Source: an uncultured Clostridia bacterium | GTDB lineage: Bacteria > Bacillota > Dehalobacteriia > UBA4068 > JAAVYR01 | Assembly: GCA_946562005.1 (NCBI GenBank) | Contig: CAMNVD010000022.1 | Location: 1-15,230 of the forward strand | Reading direction: 5' to 3' | DNA length: 15,230 nt | Shown: positions 15,195-15,230 of the stretch, in pieces | Layout: each line of letters begins with the position of its first letter | How positions within the stretch are numbered: position 1 is the first letter of the stretch | Translations under genes and position numbers: made by a program | The notes under the pieces: generated by a model | The model's database searches: none | The model's input: the letters and a program-made list of their open reading frames with translations, nothing else | What the model was told of the DNA's origin: nothing

Positions 15195-15230
15195 TTATCC
15201 AAGCTTGCGGAAAATATTTTCCAGACAATA
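15195..15230 (-). CDS. C-terminal tail of an upstream gene (cut by window edge)
   Basis: One minus-strand frame enters from the right edge and reads ...YCLENIFRKLG, then stops at TAA 15197-15195, 20 bp before the methyltransferase ATG. The spacing fits an operon. Only 11 codons are visible, so no family can be named. In some clostridial genomes a TrkA/TrkH potassium-uptake gene precedes this methyltransferase, but nothing here tests that. Another frame stays open, so even the coding call is tentative. Confidence 0.35.
   Translation of the reverse strand, partial: YCLENIFRKLG

Noticed and set aside
1..15230. CRISPR arrays, insertion sequences, tRNA or rRNA genes, phage genes
   Set aside because: No spaced repeats, transposase motifs, terminal inverted repeats or structural RNA signatures other than the T-box were seen.

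Overview
The window is a chromosomal housekeeping region from a Bacillota (Firmicutes) bacterium. The T-box leader, the order RNA methyltransferase - pheS - pheT - zapA - (U32) - mutS2, the class A PBP with an Asn-rich linker and FnIII tail, and strong AGGAGG ribosome-binding sites all point there. The left edge holds the start of a YunB-like sporulation gene, so the lineage forms spores or descends from spore formers. I suspect Negativicutes or a related clostridial lineage from overall protein appearance, but the sequence alone does not settle this. I see no mobile element, CRISPR, rRNA or tRNA, and no obvious compositional break.

Left part (1-3290): a truncated yunB-like gene on the minus strand diverges from a class A penicillin-binding protein gene on the plus strand. 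The PBP gene ends in a hairpin that can terminate transcription in both directions and is shared with the convergent mutS2 gene.

Middle (3289-10010), all minus strand: an extended -10 promoter near 8240 drives a large U32-family protein (DUF3656/RlhA type) followed 16 bp later by mutS2. Upstream lies a two-gene unit, a DNA-3-methyladenine glycosylase and a Nif3-like protein, closed by its own terminator near 8330. A strong terminator sits between zapA and the glycosylase gene, only 17 nt from the glycosylase start.

Right part (10011-15230), all minus strand in transcription order: an upstream gene tail at the edge, a SpoU/TrmH-family rRNA 2'-O-methyltransferase, a consensus sigma-A promoter, a 29-codon YqzL-like ORF, a phenylalanine T-box riboswitch, pheS, pheT, then zapA with its own extended -10 promoter. 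The T-box specifier loop can be folded by hand and displays UUC, a Phe codon, matching the downstream genes.

Functionally the region combines translation and RNA modification (pheST, the methyltransferase, the U32 protein, the MutS2 Smr domain), cell wall and division (PBP, ZapA) and DNA repair (glycosylase). The least expected items are the tiny YqzL-like ORF between a consensus promoter and the T-box, and the terminator placed directly ahead of the glycosylase ribosome-binding site. I found no convincing new defence or mobile system.
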